Below are positions 59,899 to 64,000 of a stretch of DNA of 64,000 nt, piece by piece (the first letter of the stretch is position 1; each line of letters opens with the position of its first letter). Both the position numbers and the translations under genes were made by a program. Source of the DNA: Achromobacter sp. B7 (GTDB taxonomy: Bacteria > Pseudomonadota > Gammaproteobacteria > Burkholderiales > Burkholderiaceae_B). The notes beneath the pieces were generated by a model. That model was not told the DNA's origin. It did not search any database and worked only from the letters and a program-made list of their open reading frames with translations. Location of the stretch: NCBI RefSeq assembly GCF_003600685.1, contig NZ_CP032084.1:4278001-4342000 (forward strand). Reading direction: 5' to 3'.

Positions 59899-60834
59899 AT
59901 GAACATCCCGGAAGCATCGTGCAAACATCCTGATCCGATTAGGTCAAGCCGCATGAGTCTGCTACATCCTCAGCGTCGGGCCGCGCGGGCGTGGTTAACC
60001 GCGCGCGCAATGATCGTCATGCCCCTCGTTTGCTCCATCCCGGCATTCGCGCAAGTCTCGCCCGACGAGGTGGCACGCGCCTTTCGTCTAGAGGTGTCGC
60101 CTGCGCTGCTACTGCCCGACGAAGAGCAGGAGCGCTATGCCAATCTGGCCTTGCGGACACTGCAAACCGCCGGGATCGTCTTGTTGGGTCCCCAATACAT
60201 CCTCGTGGTGGATCGCCACGTCAAAGTCCAAGCGGCGATGCTCTATTGGATGAGCCCCGGAGCGCCCCCAATTTACGTGGGCGCAAGCCCCGTGTCCACG
60301 GGCAGGGTTGGCCAGTTCGACCATTTCGAAACCCCGACAGGGGTATTCGCCCATAACTTGAACAACCCGGATTTCCGTGCGGAAGGGACGAAAAACGCCA
60401 ACGGCATCCTTGGGTATGGCGCCAAGGGCATGCGGGTCTACGATTTTGGCTGGCAACAAGCCCGCCAGGGCTGGACCAAGCAAGGCGTGAGCGAGATGCG
60501 TTTGCAGATGCACGCGACGGACCCCTACACGTTGGAACCCAAGCTGGGCTCGCCGCAGTCAAAAGGGTGCATCCGCATCGCCGCAACGTTCAACCAGCTG
60601 ATTGACCGACTTGGCCTGCTGGATGCCGACTATGAGCTTGCCGCCGACCTCGTGTCGACGCCTTGGGTGCTGCGGCGTGACCGGACGCCGACCTATGGCG
60701 CGGGACGTTACCTTATCGTCGTGGAAACGCTGCGCGATACGCGCCCCGCCTGGTCGTCGACCCCGAGCGCTGTACGACATTTCGGGACAGAGCCATCCCC
60801 CCGCGACACGGGTCGCGGCTCCATGCCTCGTTGA
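59899..60834 (+). CDS. L,D-transpeptidase family protein
   Basis: The 311-residue exported protein has a signal segment (TARAMIVMPLVCSIPAFAQ). Its YkuD-type catalytic domain is seen in QFDHFETPTGVFAHN, MRLQMHATDP and the active-site GSPQSKGCIRIAATFNQL, where the Cys is the nucleophile and the His two strands earlier its partner. Such enzymes crosslink peptidoglycan or attach proteins to it in the periplasm. The ATG at 59899 follows AAGG; an ATG at 59953 gives a more compact signal peptide. The C-terminal 40 residues are not conserved in the fold. Confidence 0.87.
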   Translation: MNIPEASCKHPDPIRSSRMSLLHPQRRAARAWLTARAMIVMPLVCSIPAFAQVSPDEVARAFRLEVSPALLLPDEEQERYANLALRTLQTAGIVLLGPQYILVVDRHVKVQAAMLYWMSPGAPPIYVGASPVSTGRVGQFDHFETPTGVFAHNLNNPDFRAEGTKNANGILGYGAKGMRVYDFGWQQARQGWTKQGVSEMRLQMHATDPYTLEPKLGSPQSKGCIRIAATFNQLIDRLGLLDADYELAADLVSTPWVLRRDRTPTYGAGRYLIVVETLRDTRPAWSSTPSAVRHFGTEPSPRDTGRGSMPR

Positions 60835-60916
60835 GGCGCGGATCTTTCCTGAAATGGTATCGCCCGACCAAAGGAACAGGCTTCCCTTGCGCGCCTGCGC
60901 CTGGGGAATATGTACT

Positions 60917-61270
60917 TCAGGAAGCGGGCGCTTTCCGTTTGCGAGTCTTGTTTTGCAGGTAGTGTTCGCCCCAGGCCTTCATCGCTTCCAACGTCGGAGC
61001 CAGTGTGGATCCTAGCGCCGTCAGCGTGTATTCCACGCGTGGAGGCACTTCGGCAAAGACTTCGCGGCTGACGATGCCGCTTGCCTCAAGTTCGCGCAAC
61101 TGCAACGTCAACGAGCGCTGCGTAACGCCGCCGATCAGCTTTTTCAGCTCCCCGAAACGCTTGGTTCCGCTCAGCAGATAGTGAATGATCAACGGCTTCC
61201 ATTTCCCCCCCGCGATGTGTACGGTGATTTCCACCGCGCATCGGTATTGATCTAGCTTGCCACGCGCCAT
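60917..61270 (-). CDS. HxlR-family transcriptional regulator
   Basis: The 117-residue winged-helix protein has CAVEITVHIAGGKWKPLIIH, then LSGTKRFGELKKLIGGVTQR and LELEASGIVSREVFAEVPPR, typical of HxlR/MarR-like redox and electrophile sensors. A single Cys near the N-terminus (YRCAVEI) is the usual sensing position in this group. It is divergent from the quinone oxidoreductase gene across a 97-base AT-rich gap, which probably holds a shared operator. Confidence 0.92.
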   Translation of the reverse strand: MARGKLDQYRCAVEITVHIAGGKWKPLIIHYLLSGTKRFGELKKLIGGVTQRSLTLQLRELEASGIVSREVFAEVPPRVEYTLTALGSTLAPTLEAMKAWGEHYLQNKTRKRKAPAS

Positions 61271-61367
61271 GATGCTGCCCTGAGTCGGATAAAGCCTCGA
61301 TAGTATATTTTTTATCCTTACGTATAAACAATGTGCCTACTTGTAGAAAAGCCACTGGATTTCGATA

Positions 61368-62396
61368 ATGCCGGCTCACGGAAGCATGTCTTCCATGTCC
61401 GAGAAAAAATCCATGAAAGCTGCTTTTTACGAACGCCAGGGCCCCGCGCATGAAGTGCTTTGCGTCGCTGAACTTCCCGATCCCCGACCCGGCCCAGGTG
61501 AAGTCCGGGTGCGGGTGCATGTGTCGGGGCTGAACCCTACCGATCTCAAAGCCCGAACGGGATTCTCCTCTGCGATGCCGTACCCACGAATCATCCCGCA
61601 CCAGGACGGCGCGGGCGTCATCGATGCCGTGGGCGATCCGAACGAGGCCGGTCGGGTGGGTCAGCGGGTATGGATCTATGAGGCGCAGTACGGCAGGCCG
61701 GCAGGAACGGCGGCCGACTATGTCGTGGTGCCGTCGGCGCAGGCGGTGCCACTGCCGGATAACGCATCTTTCGAGGTCGGGGCGTCACTGGGCATCCCGG
61801 CCTTGACGGCCCATCGCTGTCTCTTCGCCGATGGCGACATCCGTGGCAAGAACGTGCTCGTGCAAGGCGGCGCCGGCGTGGTCGGCACCGCCGCCATCCT
61901 GCTGGCGAAGTGGGCGGGCGCTTGGGTCGCGGCCACCGTCATGAATGAAGCACAGGCCACCGTCGCTCGCGCGGCGGGCGCGGATCTGGTGTTGGACCGC
62001 CTGAATGATGACGTGGCCACGGCAATCAAGGCGCGCACGGGCAACGCGGGCGTGGACCGCATCGTCGACGTCAACGTGAAGGCGAATCTGGACATCGACA
62101 TGGCATGCCTGGCGCCAGGAGGTGTCATCAGTTCCTACGCGATGTCGCATGCCGACGATGCGCTTGCGTTGCCATTGTTAAGCGCGATGATGCACGGCTG
62201 CGTGCTGCGGTTCGTGTTTATCTATACGGTGCCCATGGCGGCGAAAATCCAGGCGATCCGGGACATAAACGCCTGCCTGGCCAGCGGCGACTATGCCCCG
62301 CATATCGGGATGAAAGTCGAACTGGATAAAATAGCCGACGCTCACGTCGCGCTTGAATCGGCATCTGTCGTGGGCAAGGTGCTGGTCGCCTTGTGA
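61368..62396 (+). CDS. NADPH:quinone oxidoreductase (MDR superfamily)
   Basis: The product has 342 residues from the first ATG; later in-frame ATGs at 61386 and 61413 (before KAAFYERQGPAHEVLCVA) are also plausible starts. It is a zinc-free medium-chain reductase with AGRVGQRVWIYEAQYGRPAG, the nucleotide-binding VLVQGGAGVVGTAAILLAKW and DRIVDVNVKANLDID. It reduces quinones or alkenals with NADPH in the cytosol. Control by the divergent HxlR regulator is likely from the arrangement. Confidence 0.9.
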   Translation: MPAHGSMSSMSEKKSMKAAFYERQGPAHEVLCVAELPDPRPGPGEVRVRVHVSGLNPTDLKARTGFSSAMPYPRIIPHQDGAGVIDAVGDPNEAGRVGQRVWIYEAQYGRPAGTAADYVVVPSAQAVPLPDNASFEVGASLGIPALTAHRCLFADGDIRGKNVLVQGGAGVVGTAAILLAKWAGAWVAATVMNEAQATVARAAGADLVLDRLNDDVATAIKARTGNAGVDRIVDVNVKANLDIDMACLAPGGVISSYAMSHADDALALPLLSAMMHGCVLRFVFIYTVPMAAKIQAIRDINACLASGDYAPHIGMKVELDKIADAHVALESASVVGKVLVAL

Positions 62397-62490
62397 AGCG
62401 TTTGCCAGCCCGGTGTGCCACGCCGCACGGTCTGGCCGCTATCCGTGCGCGCCCCCGCCCTCCACCGTGCTTTTCAAGGAACCCCATTCC

Positions 62491-63417
62491 ATGAGTACCG
62501 CAACAGATGCAGCAACCGTCGCCATCGTCGGACCCGGCGCCATCGGCACCACGGTGGCGGCGGCCTTGCACCAGGCCGGCCGTACGCCCTTGCTGTGCGG
62601 GCGCACGCCGCGCAGTGAACTGATTCTTGAGGACGGCGAGCGCCGCATCACGGTTCCGGGACCGGTGCGCAACGATCCCGGCCAGATCGATGGCACCGTC
62701 GATATCGTTTTTCTTGCCGTCAAGGCAACCCAGACCGAGGCTGCGGCAGGTTGGCTGGCGGCGTTGTGCGGCCCGGACACCGTCGTGTGCGTCTTGCAGA
62801 ACGGGGTCGAGCAAATGGAGCAGGTCGCCCGGCACGCCCCAAAGTCCCCAGACACCTCGGACTCCCCTGGCGCTCGCATCATTCCCGCCGTGGTGTGGTT
62901 TCCCGCGCAGGGGCAGCCGGACGGCTCGGTGCGCTTGCGTGGCGACGCGCGCCTTAGCTTGCCGGACACGCAGGCGGCGCACGTGGTGGCCGAGGCGCTG
63001 CGCGGCACGCTGTGCGCGGTGGACGTCACCGCCAACTTCCAGACGCTGGCCTGGCGCAAGCTGTTGCAGAACGCGGTGGCGGGCTTGATGGCGCTTACCC
63101 ACCGCCGCGCCGGCATGTTTGCGCGGCCCGACATCGCCACGCTTGCCATCGCTTATCTACAGGAATGCCTGGCCGTGGCCCGCGCAGAAGGCGCGCAGCT
63201 GGGCGACGAGACCCCAGAAGAGATTCTTGCAAAGTTCCAGGCCGCTCCGGCCGACATGGGCACGTCCATTCTGGCGGACCGCCAGGCGGGCCGGCCGCTG
63301 GAATGGGATATCCGCAACGGCGTCATCGCGCGCCGCGCCCGCGCGCATGGCATTGCCACGCCAATCAGCGACATCGTGGTGCCGCTGCTGGCCGCCGCCA
63401 GCGACGGACCGGGCTGA
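62491..63417 (+). CDS. 2-dehydropantoate 2-reductase family protein (ApbA/PanE)
   Basis: The 308-residue protein has an N-terminal Rossmann motif VAIVGPGAIGTTVAAALHQA, then DIVFLAVKATQTEAAAGWLA, LQNGVEQMEQVA and the substrate-side WRKLLQNAVAGLMALTHRRA with the catalytic Lys. A C-terminal helical domain includes PADMGTSILADRQAGRPLEW. True PanE makes pantoate for coenzyme A; paralogues act on other 2-keto acids, so the gene symbol is left open. The ATG at 62491 is preceded by AAGGA. The quinone reductase gene ends 94 bases upstream. Confidence 0.88.
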   Translation: MSTATDAATVAIVGPGAIGTTVAAALHQAGRTPLLCGRTPRSELILEDGERRITVPGPVRNDPGQIDGTVDIVFLAVKATQTEAAAGWLAALCGPDTVVCVLQNGVEQMEQVARHAPKSPDTSDSPGARIIPAVVWFPAQGQPDGSVRLRGDARLSLPDTQAAHVVAEALRGTLCAVDVTANFQTLAWRKLLQNAVAGLMALTHRRAGMFARPDIATLAIAYLQECLAVARAEGAQLGDETPEEILAKFQAAPADMGTSILADRQAGRPLEWDIRNGVIARRARAHGIATPISDIVVPLLAAASDGPG

Positions 63418-63498
63418 CCTCCGGCAAGCCCCGGCCGCAAGCTGCGCATCGGGAACGCGGCTTGCTGGATAGGTGTTTCTTCCAACAGAGGAGACATC

Positions 63499-63675
63499 AT
63501 GGCCGACGACCTGAAGGATCGAGGACCCCAAGACCGGTCCCGCATCAATGTGAACGAAGCCCACGAACTGCGCTACTGGACGCAGGCGCTTGGGGTCACC
63601 GAAGCGCAGCTGCGCGAGGCGGTGCAAGCGGTGGGCGCATCAGCCGCCGCGGTTCGCAAGCATCTGGGTAAATGA
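63499..63675 (+). CDS. DUF3606 small protein
   Basis: A 58-residue frame follows AGAGGAGACATC. The sequence DRSRINVNEAHELRYWTQAL, then GVTEAQLREAVQAVGASAAA and VRKHLGK, is the full DUF3606 family pattern of small, charged helical proteins of unknown function found in many proteobacteria. It ends just before a strong terminator, so it is a stand-alone gene. Confidence 0.9.
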   Translation: MADDLKDRGPQDRSRINVNEAHELRYWTQALGVTEAQLREAVQAVGASAAAVRKHLGK

Positions 63676-63680
63676 AGTCA

Positions 63681-63711
63681 GGGCCGGCGCGTCAGTGCCG
63701 GCCCTTTTCTA
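63681..63711 (+). terminator. Rho-independent terminator after the DUF3606 gene
   Basis: A perfect 8-bp stem (GGGCCGGC and GCCGGCCC) with loop GCGTCAGT is followed by TTTTCTATTTCTT. It starts 6 bases after the stop codon. Confidence 0.92.
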
Positions 63712-63753
63712 TTTCTTGTTGACGAGGCGCCAGCCCTTCCCGGAGACACGGGC

Positions 63754-64000
63754 ATGAAAACAAGCGTCGAGCGACTTCCGCAATTTGCCGGGGGGCTTCT
63801 TGTCCTGCTGCTGGCGGCCTTCGGGCTGTTCCTGGCGGCCATGGTGTTTTCCCTGCATCTTTCAGTGGAAAAAAGCGACGACATGTCGGCCGAACGGCAA
63901 CGCCGCGAGCTGGCCCAGGCCGTCAGCAATGTGCTGGACGACGTGTCGCAGGCACAAGAAGGGGTGGCGCTGTGGGACATGCTGCTGGATGAACTTGCCA
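63754..64000 (+). CDS. N-terminus of a membrane sensor protein (CHASE4-like), cut by window edge
   Basis: Eighty-two codons are visible. They encode a membrane helix (FAGGLLVLLLAAFGLFLAAM) and then a periplasmic start with SLHLSVEKSDDMSAERQRRE and AQEGVALWDMLLDELA. This layout, with a VALWD-type segment after a helical stretch, is seen in CHASE4 sensors of diguanylate cyclases and phosphodiesterases. The output domain lies outside the window, so its function is unproven. Confidence 0.5.
   Translation, partial: MKTSVERLPQFAGGLLVLLLAAFGLFLAAMVFSLHLSVEKSDDMSAERQRRELAQAVSNVLDDVSQAQEGVALWDMLLDELA

Overview
The window looks like a chromosomal segment of a high-GC betaproteobacterium of the Alcaligenaceae, with Achromobacter or Bordetella the best fit. 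The reasons are the many Bug-family solute receptors, the FhaB/FhaC-type secretion genes, the remnant of a class D (OXA) beta-lactamase and the overall codon use. This is inference from gene content; no marker gene for taxonomy is present.

Region 1 (1-1.2 kb): the 3' end of a cyanase gene and a convergent pyridoxal kinase (pdxY). Region 2 (1.25-26.65 kb) is one long block read leftwards. In transcription order it holds a stand-alone STN/TonB_C-like periplasmic protein, a FecI-type ECF sigma factor and a FecR-type anti-sigma regulator. These are followed by a 4265-residue filamentous-haemagglutinin-like TpsA exoprotein, a strong terminator, its FhaC-like TpsB transporter, an unusual DUF2341-LamG-ExbB fusion, ExbD, TonB, a Porin_5-type porin, a coiled-coil periplasmic protein, a YbjN-like protein and a parvulin (EpsD-like) chaperone. 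A ParS/RES toxin-antitoxin pair sits at the tail. The proposal is that a cell-surface-signalling switch controls a giant surface protein with its own proton-driven energy module and chaperones.

Region 3 (26.9-30.3 kb): a small exported protein, a cupin, an XRE-cupin regulator, a class II aldolase/adducin-family enzyme and a Bug receptor. Region 4 (about 30.36-43.7 kb) is visibly more AT-rich, has different codon use and looks like a genomic island. It carries a SMEK-domain protein, a tightly coupled three-gene operon (Fic AMP-transferase, STAND/NACHT-like NTPase, HEAT-like repeat protein) with a recognisable promoter and repeated CCGG operators, a NERD-domain SF1 helicase, a small tyrosine recombinase and an HEXXH metallopeptidase. 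Degenerate intergenic repeats lie in its gaps. It is most likely a defence island, and the Fic/STAND operon is the best candidate for an undescribed system.

Region 5 (43.8-55.6 kb) is a catabolic cluster around a LysR regulator: a Bug receptor, a double-length family III CoA-transferase and a single-chain biotin-dependent acyl-CoA carboxylase on one strand, and a DUF35 OB-fold protein, a thiolase-like protein and a 3-hydroxyacyl-CoA dehydrogenase on the other. It ends in a scar with remnants of a Bug receptor and an OXA beta-lactamase. Region 6 (55.7-64 kb) holds aspartate 4-decarboxylase, a degraded small gene, a SulP transporter, an L,D-transpeptidase, an HxlR regulator with a divergent quinone oxidoreductase, a ketopantoate-reductase-like enzyme, a DUF3606 protein with a clear terminator, and the start of a membrane sensor protein. 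No rRNA, tRNA, CRISPR array or complete insertion sequence was seen.
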